From: an uncultured Clostridia bacterium
GTDB taxonomy: Bacteria; Bacillota; Clostridia; TANB77; CAG-465
DNA: 37,132 nucleotides
Reading direction: 5' to 3'
Assembly (NCBI GenBank): GCA_944387385.1
Contig: CALXES010000013.1
Span: 1-37,132, forward strand
The translations under genes and the position numbers were made by a program. Positions 9,281-16,730 of the stretch are shown piece by piece (positions within the stretch are counted from its first letter, which is position 1; each line of letters opens with the position of its first letter). The notes beneath the pieces are model-generated. The model searched no databases, had not been told where the DNA came from, and was given only the letters and a program-made list of their open reading frames with translations.

Positions 9281-10342
9281 TTAATCATTCAAGAAATCTT
9301 CTTTTAATTTTTTTACTTGTTCTGAATAAGCTTTTTTCCATTCCTTATATAACTTCATAATTTCATCTTTTTTTTCTAAACAAGTATTAATTTTTTCATA
9401 TATTTCATCAATACTATCTTCCTCTTTAACAACAATTAAATCATTCAATTTTTCGTTGTTTAAAAAGAAATCTGTATTGTTACCAATTATACATGGAACA
9501 CCTAATTCAAAGCTCTCAAGTGGTATCATAGGAGAACATTCAGTAAATGTAACATATAAATTTACGTCATTATTTGCCATACGTCTTAAAAGTTCCTTTC
9601 TTTTTAAAGACATCGGTGCATCATTTGTAACTGTTTTTATATTCATTAATTTACAAAAACTAGTTGCAAGCTTTGTTTCTGGTATTATGTCAATATATGC
9701 ATTTTTTACCATAGCACAAGCACTTAGCTGATTATATGTATTTTTCTCCCATCTATCTCCAGAAGAATAAAGACCAATCTTTAATCTTTTATCTTCTTTA
9801 TTCTTTTTATAATCATCTTTATCTTTAATATTTACATCATTCATTAAAAGTTTTGCGTTGTAACCTTTTGCTAAATAAAAATCTGCCATTGCACTCTTAA
9901 AAAAGCCAATTGAATGCACAATACCTCTTTTTTGTAATTGTAATAAATCTTCTAAAAAGCTTTGTTCGTTATAATTTACAAAAAGTGCATGACTTCCATG
10001 CCACATAAATTTTATTTTAATTTTGCTATTAAGTTCATAAATTCTTTCTGCTAAGTCTTTATATCCATATGCCATTGTAGAAAAAATAACCTGCTTAAAA
10101 TTATGTTTTACAATTGCATTTGCTATATTACTTATTTGCTTATCATTAAAAATTTCATATAGTTTTATTGAGTTATCTTTTCCAAAAAGTTCTATTGTAG
10201 CATTCATAATTCCTATACATTCAGGATTATAAATAGCAACAAATGATGTATCTTTAATATCTTCAATATCTTCTATAACATCTTCTGTATAATCTTTTTG
10301 ATAAAAGAATATTGATTTAATTTTTTTTACATGTCTATTCAT
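9281..10342 (-). CDS. GT-B fold glycosyltransferase (GT4-like)
   Basis: A 353-residue protein. The C-terminal half has the GT-B hallmarks: LKIGLYSSGDRWEKN near residue 184, and ECSPMIPLESFELGVPCI near residues 268-285. The latter is the E-x7-E type element that contacts the donor nucleotide sugar in GT4-like enzymes. The first ~30 residues are acidic and specific to this protein. It aligns over almost its whole length with the C-terminal ~340 residues of the neighbouring 584-residue protein, sharing NWLG/PECIG, WHGSH, KNTxNQ and DEIMxLYKEWK, so the pair arose by duplication. It lies 8 bases after that gene and has an AGGAGGG site. Substrate unknown; probably cytoplasmic. Confidence 0.8.
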   Translation of the reverse strand: MNRHVKKIKSIFFYQKDYTEDVIEDIEDIKDTSFVAIYNPECIGIMNATIELFGKDNSIKLYEIFNDKQISNIANAIVKHNFKQVIFSTMAYGYKDLAERIYELNSKIKIKFMWHGSHALFVNYNEQSFLEDLLQLQKRGIVHSIGFFKSAMADFYLAKGYNAKLLMNDVNIKDKDDYKKNKEDKRLKIGLYSSGDRWEKNTYNQLSACAMVKNAYIDIIPETKLATSFCKLMNIKTVTNDAPMSLKRKELLRRMANNDVNLYVTFTECSPMIPLESFELGVPCIIGNNTDFFLNNEKLNDLIVVKEEDSIDEIYEKINTCLEKKDEIMKLYKEWKKAYSEQVKKLKEDFLND

Positions 10343-10350
10343 ATTCCCTC

Positions 10351-12105
10351 CTACATATTTAAGAAATCTATAACGCTTTGTGTACTTTCTTTATCATTTT
10401 GCTCTTTCCACTCTTTATATAGTTGCATAATTTCATCTTTGTGATCTAGTGCTATTTTTATTTTTTCTTTTATAGCATTTAAATCATCTTCTCTTTCAAC
10501 TACAAGATAGTCATGAAGCTTTGTTCCTTGAAAATAATGGTGATTATGTCCCATTATGCATAATGTACCTGCTTCTAAAGCCTCAATTGGAAGCATTGGT
10601 GCACATTCTGAGAAAGTAACATATAAAACAACATCTCTTTGTGCCATCCTTACAAGTAAGTCTTCCCTTTTTAAATGAGTATTAGAACCAACAATTTCAA
10701 GCTCATTATAATATGCAAGTTTTTTTAACTCATATTTTAAAGGTACAACTTCAAGTTCAGCATTTTCAAAAGAAGATGCTGCCATAACTTGGTTAAAAGT
10801 ATTTTTTCTCCAATCAGTGCTTGCAGAATATAATCCAAATTTTAATTTGCCATCATTTTTTCTTTCTGCTTTAGCAATTTTCTCCTTCACGTCATCTGTA
10901 AGTCTTACTGTATTTTTTATAAATGCAGATTTATATCCCTGCGAATTATAAAAATTAACAAGACTTGCTTTACATGTACCCATGACATCTATTACTCCAG
11001 CTTTATGCAGATTAATAACCATTAGATTAGTTCCCCAATTTATTTCTTCTATTACTTGAGAATGACTTCCATGCCAAAAACTTTTTAGTTTTATTTTTGG
11101 ACATTTTTCTCTTAATTTTATAGCAATCTTGTCCCATCCATAGTTAAAAGCACTAAATATCACTTGACTTACATCTAGTTCTATAATTTTATTTACTATA
11201 GTATCCACATTACTGTTTAAAAATACTTCTTGCATAGGTAAAAGATTTTCAAACAATTCCTTTGTAGCACTTGTTACTCCAAGCCAATTAGGATTATGAA
11301 TTATTAGATATTCTATATCTTGCCCATTCTTTTTTGCTTCAAGATACTTATCTAGTGTATTTATTGTTTCTTCTATTCCAGCGTCCTTTTTAACTGAAAT
11401 CTTTCTTTTTAAATTTTGCATAAAAATATATTTCTTATGTCCAACACTATATCTAAATCTTCTTAAAGTAGTAAATAAATATTCGCAAGCTGTAGGTCCT
11501 ATCCTTCTTAATGTTTTTAATTTATTTCTTTGTCTAAAGCCTAGTTTTTTATTATTATCGAAAAATAATGCTTTAATATTACTTGTATATGCTTTTCCTA
11601 TTTTCTCATAGTCTATTGGATAAAAATAATCATATGGGTATATAAATGAATTCTCATCAAATTTTAATACATAATTATAGTTATTATGCAAGTCTTTCTT
11701 TGTAATTTCTGAGAACACATCTGTTATATTATCATATTTTTCTTGCTTTATTATATCTAAGACTTCTTTGACAATCTTATTATTTTTTTCTTTTGCCCAA
11801 ACTATATTTGTTGCTATATCCTTATCATCATAAAAACCAATAAAAAAATCGTTATTAAAAAATGAATTTATAGTCTTAATAAACTCAAAATTGCCATCAA
11901 GAACCATACCACCATTATCATATAAATATTTGAATATAATATAATCTCTAAATAGTTTATTGCTTTCTTTTACTTCATTTTTTACATTAGATATAAGTGT
12001 ATCAAAATTAACATCTACTAGATTTGCAGATTTAAAATATTCTAAATATTTCTTTTTAAATTTATCTGTACAATTAAAGTAACTAATCTTAATATTATCA
12101 ACCAT
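10351..12105 (-). CDS. Two-domain glycosyltransferase: degenerate GT32-like plus GT-B domain
   Basis: A 584-residue protein. Residues 1-190 resemble the GT32 domain of the 604-residue neighbour: DYIIFKYLYDNGG, IVWAKEKNNKIV and YPYDYFYPIDY match its DYTRFKVLEEYGG, VVWAKEAHNPYI and YPMEYFYPLSY. However, the IHYIWFGG start is absent and the LDTD metal site reads LDGN, so catalysis by this half is doubtful. Residues about 235-584 are a GT-B domain with WLGVTSATKELFENL, WHGSHSQV, LKFGLYSASTDWRKN and ECAPMLPIEALEAG, paralogous to the next gene. Inference: an active GT-B transferase carrying a GT32-derived pseudoenzyme domain that may bind an acceptor or donor. It lies 16 bases after the ABC ATPase gene. 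Confidence 0.78.
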   Translation of the reverse strand: MVDNIKISYFNCTDKFKKKYLEYFKSANLVDVNFDTLISNVKNEVKESNKLFRDYIIFKYLYDNGGMVLDGNFEFIKTINSFFNNDFFIGFYDDKDIATNIVWAKEKNNKIVKEVLDIIKQEKYDNITDVFSEITKKDLHNNYNYVLKFDENSFIYPYDYFYPIDYEKIGKAYTSNIKALFFDNNKKLGFRQRNKLKTLRRIGPTACEYLFTTLRRFRYSVGHKKYIFMQNLKRKISVKKDAGIEETINTLDKYLEAKKNGQDIEYLIIHNPNWLGVTSATKELFENLLPMQEVFLNSNVDTIVNKIIELDVSQVIFSAFNYGWDKIAIKLREKCPKIKLKSFWHGSHSQVIEEINWGTNLMVINLHKAGVIDVMGTCKASLVNFYNSQGYKSAFIKNTVRLTDDVKEKIAKAERKNDGKLKFGLYSASTDWRKNTFNQVMAASSFENAELEVVPLKYELKKLAYYNELEIVGSNTHLKREDLLVRMAQRDVVLYVTFSECAPMLPIEALEAGTLCIMGHNHHYFQGTKLHDYLVVEREDDLNAIKEKIKIALDHKDEIMQLYKEWKEQNDKESTQSVIDFLNM

Positions 12106-12121
12106 AATTCTATTACCTTTC

Positions 12122-12874
12122 TTAGCCTTGTTCTTCGATATATTTTTCCAATACTTCTTCTGTTGGTCCGTCCATTACTATCTCGCCTTTTTTTATCCAT
12201 AAAGCTCTATCACAAAAACTCTTAATTTGATTAGTATTATGTGATACAAACACCATTGTTTTTCCCTCTGCTTTAAGTTCTTTCATCTTATTTAAACATT
12301 TTGCTTGGAAATGTGCATCACCAACAGCAAGAATTTCATCTATTAATAGTATCTCTGCCTGTACATTTACAGCAATTGAAAATGCAAGTCTCATATACAT
12401 TCCAGAAGAATATGTTCTAACAGGAGATTCTATAAAATCACCAAGTTCAGAGAATTCTATTATCTTATCTATAATAGGATCTACATCCTTTTTTCCAAGT
12501 CCATACATAGAAGCATTAAAATAAATATTCTCTCTTCCTGTAAAATCAGTATTAAAACCTGCTCCAAGCTCTATCATACTTGAAACTTTTCCATTAATCT
12601 CTATTGTTCCTTTTTGAGGATATATTATCTTGTTTAAAAGCTTTAATAATGTAGATTTTCCACATCCATTAACACCAATTAGAGCAACAGACTGTCCTCT
12701 TTTTATATCTACTGATATATCTTTTAAAACAACATGCTTTCTCTTTTTATTTCTACCTAAATGTCCAATTTTTTCTTTTAAAAAATACGACTTATCTTCA
12801 TATACAGTAAACTCTTTTGTAACATTCTTTACAGAGATTGCTACATCATCTTTATTTTTTGTCTTCTTAGCCAT
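12122..12874 (-). CDS. Polysaccharide/teichoic acid ABC exporter, ATP-binding protein
   Basis: A 250-residue ATPase of the Wzt/KpsT/TagH type. It shows Walker A GVNGCGKST, the RTYSSGMYMRL signature, Walker B ILLIDEILAVGD and a switch histidine in VFVSHN. The FSxGMxxRL-like signature and the ELGAGFNTDFTGRENI region are typical of polysaccharide exporters. It ends without the C-terminal glycan-binding domain of long Wzt proteins, so substrate recognition may differ. The ATG at 12874 is chosen because GAGGAGG lies 6 bases ahead, within the last codons of the permease gene. An upstream in-frame start at 12892 would overlap the permease. With the stop 1 base before the ATG, the two are translationally coupled. 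Confidence 0.92.
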   Translation of the reverse strand: MAKKTKNKDDVAISVKNVTKEFTVYEDKSYFLKEKIGHLGRNKKRKHVVLKDISVDIKRGQSVALIGVNGCGKSTLLKLLNKIIYPQKGTIEINGKVSSMIELGAGFNTDFTGRENIYFNASMYGLGKKDVDPIIDKIIEFSELGDFIESPVRTYSSGMYMRLAFSIAVNVQAEILLIDEILAVGDAHFQAKCLNKMKELKAEGKTMVFVSHNTNQIKSFCDRALWIKKGEIVMDGPTEEVLEKYIEEQG

Positions 12875-12875
12875 A

Positions 12876-13658
12876 TTAAACCTCCTCTGCAAAACGTTTT
12901 TGTAGTTTATTAAATATCAAATATCCTATAATACATATAACTATTGAAACTGCAAAAGTAATTCCTAAAGAACTAAAATTAGGCAATGTTTTATTATATA
13001 AAATATCTTGATATCCTTGTAAAATGACAGTCATTGGATTCATTTTATATATTGAAAGCCATTTTTCTGGAACCATTTGTATACTGTATAATATTGGAGA
13101 TGCATACATCCAAATCATCATTATTGGATTCATCATATATTGTACATCTCTTACATATACATTTGCTGCAGATAACATTAATATTAAACCAAATGCAAAA
13201 GTAACTTGTACTAATATAATTAATGGTAAAAAAAGTGCATTAAATGAAAGTCCTACACCTGAGACCATTATTGCAATAATAGTAATTACAAGACTAAAAC
13301 AATACTGTATAGTATTACTAATTATTACAGAAAGAGGCAAAACTTCTCTTGGAAAATAAACCTTCTTTATTATACTTGCATTATTTGAAACACAAGTTGT
13401 ACCTCCACCTATCATACTGTTGAAAGCATTCCAAGGCATTAAACTAACAAACAAATATATAGGATAATATTCTATATTTGATTTAAAAACAAACTGAAAA
13501 ACAATAGAATAAATAAGTAGCATAAATAATGGATTTAATAATGTCCATAAAAATCCAAATATTGAGCCCTTATATCTTCCTTGTAAATCTTGTTTTACTA
13601 AAGTAAATAACATATGTCTATACTTATAAACTTCTTTAACTTTATTTATAAAACTCAT
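12876..13658 (-). CDS. Polysaccharide/teichoic acid ABC exporter, ABC-2 permease
   Basis: A 260-residue permease with about six helices, matching the Wzm/TagG/KpsM type. An amphipathic N-terminus (YKYRHMLFTLVKQDLQGRYK) precedes the first helix, FGFLWTLLNPLFMLLIY is the conserved first membrane element, and the protein ends RFAEEV. With the ATPase it would export an undecaprenyl-linked polymer made in the cytoplasm. It is the first gene of the left-hand glycan operon, behind an extended -10 promoter. The downstream ribosome binding site for the ATPase is embedded in its final codons. Such transporters serve O-antigens, capsules and wall teichoic acids. In a Gram-positive organism with a TagD-like gene nearby, a teichoic-acid-like or capsular polymer is plausible. 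Confidence 0.92.
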   Translation of the reverse strand: MSFINKVKEVYKYRHMLFTLVKQDLQGRYKGSIFGFLWTLLNPLFMLLIYSIVFQFVFKSNIEYYPIYLFVSLMPWNAFNSMIGGGTTCVSNNASIIKKVYFPREVLPLSVIISNTIQYCFSLVITIIAIMVSGVGLSFNALFLPLIILVQVTFAFGLILMLSAANVYVRDVQYMMNPIMMIWMYASPILYSIQMVPEKWLSIYKMNPMTVILQGYQDILYNKTLPNFSSLGITFAVSIVICIIGYLIFNKLQKRFAEEV

Positions 13659-13728
13659 TATTTTCTTCCTTTCTTTTATTATTTTTTACATTTAACATCA
13701 ATTTATCTGCGCTAAAATATTCGTGTAA

Positions 13729-13737
13729 ATTATATCA
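13729..13737 (-). promoter_or_regulatory. Extended -10 promoter for the ABC exporter/glycan operon
   Basis: The minus strand reads TGATATAAT, an extended -10 box (TG-N-TATAAT), 71 bases upstream of the permease ATG. The -35 position has no good TTGACA match (TTTTAA at 17 bases). No clear terminator follows the TagD-like gene, so some read-through into this operon is possible. Confidence 0.6.
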
Positions 13738-13801
13738 TATTTTTGTATATATTAAAAGATATTTTTGTGAAAAAGCTGTGTTAGCAAAACTCATTTAATT
13801 A

Positions 13802-14221
13802 TTACCTATCAAGCAATTTTTCTCTTAATACAGTAGACGAAGTTCCTTTTGTATATGGAAAATATACAATGTCTACATTATACTTTTTAAGTTCAACCTC
13901 CATTTTATTATAAAAGTCTGATCCCTTCCAATCATCTCCCATAAAAATGGCATTAATATTATGTTCAGTACATACTTTTATTTTGTCTCTATCTGTCATT
14001 TCTATAACCTCGTCAACACATCTTAATGCCTTTATTATTCTCATTCTCTCCTCACATGGAACAATAGTTTTTTTATTTTTGTACTCTTCTACTAATTTAT
14101 CTGAATTTACTCCAACAATTAAATAATCACAATTTTCCTTTGCTCTTTCTAAAATATTTAAGTGTCCAACATGAAACATATCAAATACACCTTGAACAAA
14201 TCCGATTTTATATTTTTTCAT
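13802..14221 (-). CDS. tagD: Glycerol-3-phosphate cytidylyltransferase-like protein (TagD type)
   Basis: A 139-residue nucleotidyltransferase of the cytidylyltransferase family. GVFDMFHVGHLNIL carries the HxGH nucleotide-binding motif at residues 17-20, and TKGTSSTVLREKL near the C-terminus is the counterpart of the family's ISTT/ISSTxIR signature. TagD makes CDP-glycerol from CTP and glycerol 3-phosphate for teichoic acid. The length (about 130-140) fits TagD. Related enzymes use other phosphates (for example ethanolamine or FMN-type substrates), so the substrate is an inference supported by the adjacent polysaccharide exporter. No CDP-glycerol polymerase is seen in the window. It has its own promoter and an AGGAGG site 8 bases before the ATG. 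Confidence 0.78.
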   Translation of the reverse strand: MKKYKIGFVQGVFDMFHVGHLNILERAKENCDYLIVGVNSDKLVEEYKNKKTIVPCEERMRIIKALRCVDEVIEMTDRDKIKVCTEHNINAIFMGDDWKGSDFYNKMEVELKKYNVDIVYFPYTKGTSSTVLREKLLDR

Positions 14222-14263
14222 AAATTATTCCTCCTGTTTTTAATACTGACCAGTTACACCCTA

Positions 14264-14292
14264 ATAGTACAATATTAAACAAAAAAATTCAA
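14264..14292 (-). promoter_or_regulatory. Predicted SigA-type promoter for the TagD-like gene
   Basis: The minus strand reads TTGAAT (14292-14287), a 17-base spacer and TACTAT (14269-14264), 42 bases upstream of the ATG. It starts just after the terminator of the phosphomutase gene, making the TagD-like gene a separate transcription unit. Confidence 0.6.
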
Positions 14293-14301
14293 CTAAATAT
14301 C

Positions 14302-14336
14302 AAAAAAATATGAGTGCTTTTAAAAGCAACTCATAT
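14302..14336 (-). terminator. Rho-independent terminator after the phosphomutase gene
   Basis: A hairpin at 14308-14336 (ATATGAGT-GCTTTT pairing with AAAAGC-ACTCATAT, one bulged base) is followed on the minus strand by a run of seven T at 14308-14302. The stem begins 6 bases beyond the stop codon at 14342. Confidence 0.75.
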
Positions 14337-14341
14337 TAATT

Positions 14342-15712
14342 TTAAATTAAAGCCATAAATTCTTTTTGTATAGCCTCTTTATCCTCAGGAGTTACCCCTT
14401 CAAATCTTGCTGTTATATTTGGTCCTGTATTAGATGCCCTTACAAGAGCCCAACCATTATCAAATTCAGCTCTTACACCATCTATATCATTTATAGTATA
14501 TCCTTTTTGTTTACAATACTCTTTTACTTTATCTATTACTTTGAATTTTTCATCATCTGTTGATTTAATTATTATTTCAGGACTAGCATAGTATCTTGTT
14601 ACACCATCTAGAAGCTCTGATACAGTTTTTTCTGTTTTAGATAATATCTCAACTAGTCTTAATCCTGCATAAAGTCCATCATCAATATTGTCCCATTTAT
14701 CTCTAAAAAATACATGTCCTGATAACTCTGATCCAAAAGCAAAATCGCCTTCTCTCATTTTAGCTTTCATGTATGAATTTCCTGTTCTATAACATACAGG
14801 TATTCCTCCAAGTTTAATTATTTCATCTGCAAGGGATTTTGTACATTTCACATCAAATAAAGCATGTTTATTTTTTACTTTACTCATAATATCTCTCCAG
14901 ATAATAATTGCGTAAAAGTCAATAAATATCATATTTCCCTTTTCATCTATAATACCAACTCTATCACCATCTCCATCTATTCCTACACCTAAATCTGCAC
15001 CTGTTTCTAAGACTTTCTTTTTTAAGTCTGCGTTGTTTGATTCAACACTTGGATCTGGATGATGATTTGGAAACTCTGGATTAGATTCAATATATAAAGG
15101 TACTAGCTCTATATTATCAAACATCTCATATACTTCTTTAGCTATTATAGAAGCTGTACCATTTGCAGTATCAACCACAACCTTTATTTTTCTGTTACCC
15201 AAGCTAATTGATTCTTTTATAGCATCAAGATATTCTTGTTTGATATCGTATTTTTCTACTTTTCCTTCTCCAGATTTAAAATTACCCTTTTCTGTATAAA
15301 TTCTAAAATCTTGTATCATTTGACCACAAGCATTCCCAAAATCATCAAAAGCTATTTTAAATCCATTATATTCTTTTGGATTATGTGATGCTGTAATCAT
15401 AACACCTGGATCAATTTTAAGCTTTTTTTGTGCATAATAATACATTGGTGTAGTACAAAGCCCTAAATTTACAACATCAACACCAGTACTTGTTATTCCT
15501 TCAAGTAATGCTTCTGAAAGTGGTTCTGATGATACTCTATTATCATGCCCTACTACACATTTTTTATACCCTTTCTCCCTAATATATGAGCCGAAAGATA
15601 ATCCAATAGTATAAGCTATATCTTCATTTAAATCCTGACCATATATAGCTCTAATATCATATCCTCTAAATATATTTGGGTTAATATTTTTGTAAATATT
15701 ATATTTGCTCAT
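14342..15712 (-). CDS. Phosphomannomutase/phosphoglucomutase
   Basis: A 456-residue enzyme of the alpha-D-phosphohexomutase family, interconverting hexose 6- and 1-phosphates for nucleotide-sugar synthesis. Domain 1 contains the phosphoserine loop TASHNPKEYNGFK (about residues 101-113). Domain 2 has the metal loop GIDGDGDRVG near residue 240. Domain 3 has the sugar-binding SELSGH near residue 325. Domain 4 has RASNTGPNITARFEG near the end, the phosphate-binding loop; the usual E of SNTEP is G here. The ATG at 15712 is chosen because GGGGTGA lies just ahead; upstream in-frame ATGs overlap the -10 box. It probably feeds the glycan cluster. PMM versus PGM preference cannot be decided by eye. Confidence 0.92.
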   Translation of the reverse strand: MSKYNIYKNINPNIFRGYDIRAIYGQDLNEDIAYTIGLSFGSYIREKGYKKCVVGHDNRVSSEPLSEALLEGITSTGVDVVNLGLCTTPMYYYAQKKLKIDPGVMITASHNPKEYNGFKIAFDDFGNACGQMIQDFRIYTEKGNFKSGEGKVEKYDIKQEYLDAIKESISLGNRKIKVVVDTANGTASIIAKEVYEMFDNIELVPLYIESNPEFPNHHPDPSVESNNADLKKKVLETGADLGVGIDGDGDRVGIIDEKGNMIFIDFYAIIIWRDIMSKVKNKHALFDVKCTKSLADEIIKLGGIPVCYRTGNSYMKAKMREGDFAFGSELSGHVFFRDKWDNIDDGLYAGLRLVEILSKTEKTVSELLDGVTRYYASPEIIIKSTDDEKFKVIDKVKEYCKQKGYTINDIDGVRAEFDNGWALVRASNTGPNITARFEGVTPEDKEAIQKEFMALI

Positions 15713-15728
15713 TTTATCACCCCACATC

Positions 15729-15737
15729 ATTATATCA
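15729..15737 (-). promoter_or_regulatory. Extended -10 promoter for the phosphomutase gene
   Basis: TGATATAAT on the minus strand, only 16 bases before the chosen ATG at 15712. The predicted leader is about 10 bases, holding little more than the ribosome binding site. This placement excludes the in-frame ATGs at 15730 and 15727 as starts. Confidence 0.65.
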
Positions 15738-15757
15738 TAGTAATAAGTTTTTTAAAA

Positions 15758-15800
15758 GCAAAAAAATTAAGACAATCAAAAATATTTTGTTGTCTTAATT
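15758..15800 (-). terminator. Rho-independent terminator after the TIM-barrel gene
   Basis: An 11-base perfect inverted repeat, AATTAAGACAA (15765-15775) with TTGTCTTAATT (15790-15800), forms the stem. On the minus strand it is followed by a T run (15766-15760). It lies 6 bases after the stop of the TIM-barrel gene. Confidence 0.8.
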
Positions 15801-15805
15801 TATAA

Positions 15806-16603
15806 TTACAATATTTCGTTCTTAAAAAATTTAAAAGACTTAACTACTTCAATTATTTTTTCTTCTATATTCTTTGCATTAATATGATCTAAAGAATATT
15901 CTAATACTATTGGACCATTATATTTTACCTTATTAAGTTCTGTCAAAGCTTTTTTTAACTCATTTAAACAGTAAGAATTATTATTTATAATATGATGATC
16001 TTCATTTTTTTCTACACTATGAATATGAACATTATTTAGTCTTTCTATTTGAATATTACTAAGTTTAGAGCATACTTTATTATCAAACAAATCATGTCCT
16101 ATATCATATGTAAAATATAAATTATTATTACTTTTTAATATTTCATCTATTTTTGATACGTTTATTCTACTTGTTCCATTTCTAAAATTTAAATTCTCAA
16201 GTGATATATTTAAATTCAATTTATATTTTTGAACATAGTTTACTATATTATCTATATAAAACTTAGTATCTTTTATCATTTCATCAAAAGTATCTTCTGT
16301 TGATTTACTATGAAATACTATATTAATTTTATACCTAAGCTCTTTTGAAAGTTCATTTATAAAGTTTAAGTATTTAATAGTATCAATTTCAGTCATTTTC
16401 TCTAATGGAAAGTGACATCTAAATAGCATCTTATTCTTTTTACATAGTAGAGCACATTTTTTTAATGAAGACATATTTTTACTATTAATTTCAATTCCAT
16501 TTATGCATTTATCTCCATATAAATTAATTATATCAAAAACAGTTTCAATAGGCGTATTTTCTATGGCTTTTTCATATAATGAAAAAATCAATTTATTTTC
16601 CAT
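15806..16603 (-). CDS. TIM-barrel sugar phosphate isomerase/endonuclease IV-like protein
   Basis: A 265-residue protein of the xylose isomerase-like TIM barrel superfamily (AP_endonuc_2). Candidate metal ligands fall at the expected strand ends: E in LNISLENLNF (about residue 137), D and H in YFTYDIGHDLF (about 171 and 174), H in NNVHIHSVEK (about 194-196), and E in PIVLEYSLDH (about 240). Family members include sugar epimerases, myo-inosose dehydratases and endonuclease IV. The spacing does not match endonuclease IV closely, so a sugar isomerase or epimerase is more likely. Substrate unknown. It is a single-gene unit with its own extended -10 promoter and terminator, between the phosphomutase and the PBP2 gene. 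Confidence 0.72.
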   Translation of the reverse strand: MENKLIFSLYEKAIENTPIETVFDIINLYGDKCINGIEINSKNMSSLKKCALLCKKNKMLFRCHFPLEKMTEIDTIKYLNFINELSKELRYKINIVFHSKSTEDTFDEMIKDTKFYIDNIVNYVQKYKLNLNISLENLNFRNGTSRINVSKIDEILKSNNNLYFTYDIGHDLFDNKVCSKLSNIQIERLNNVHIHSVEKNEDHHIINNNSYCLNELKKALTELNKVKYNGPIVLEYSLDHINAKNIEEKIIEVVKSFKFFKNEIL

Positions 16604-16640
16604 AAATTTACCTCACACTTTAACACTTTATTTATATATA

Positions 16641-16649
16641 ATTATATCA
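16641..16649 (-). promoter_or_regulatory. Extended -10 promoter for the TIM-barrel gene
   Basis: TGATATAAT on the minus strand, 37 bases upstream of the ATG at 16603, with no recognisable -35 hexamer at 17 bases. It sits between the PBP2 terminator and the TIM-barrel gene. Confidence 0.6.
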
Positions 16650-16700
16650 TATAAAAATAATGTATTATCTAATATAATGATATTTTAATATTTTTAAAAC

Positions 16701-16730
16701 AAAAAAGAAACTAACAAAAAGTTAGTTTCT
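16701..16730 (-). terminator. Rho-independent terminator overlapping the PBP2 stop codon
   Basis: A 10-base perfect stem, AGAAACTAAC (16706-16715) with GTTAGTTTCT (16721-16730), and a 5-base loop, followed on the minus strand by six T. The TAG stop of PBP2 (16731-16729) overlaps the start of the stem, so a terminating ribosome would sit on the hairpin. Confidence 0.85.

Noticed and set aside
15713..15730. Earlier ATG starts for the phosphomutase (15730, 15727)
   Set aside because: They overlap the TATAAT box and would lie upstream of the transcription start.
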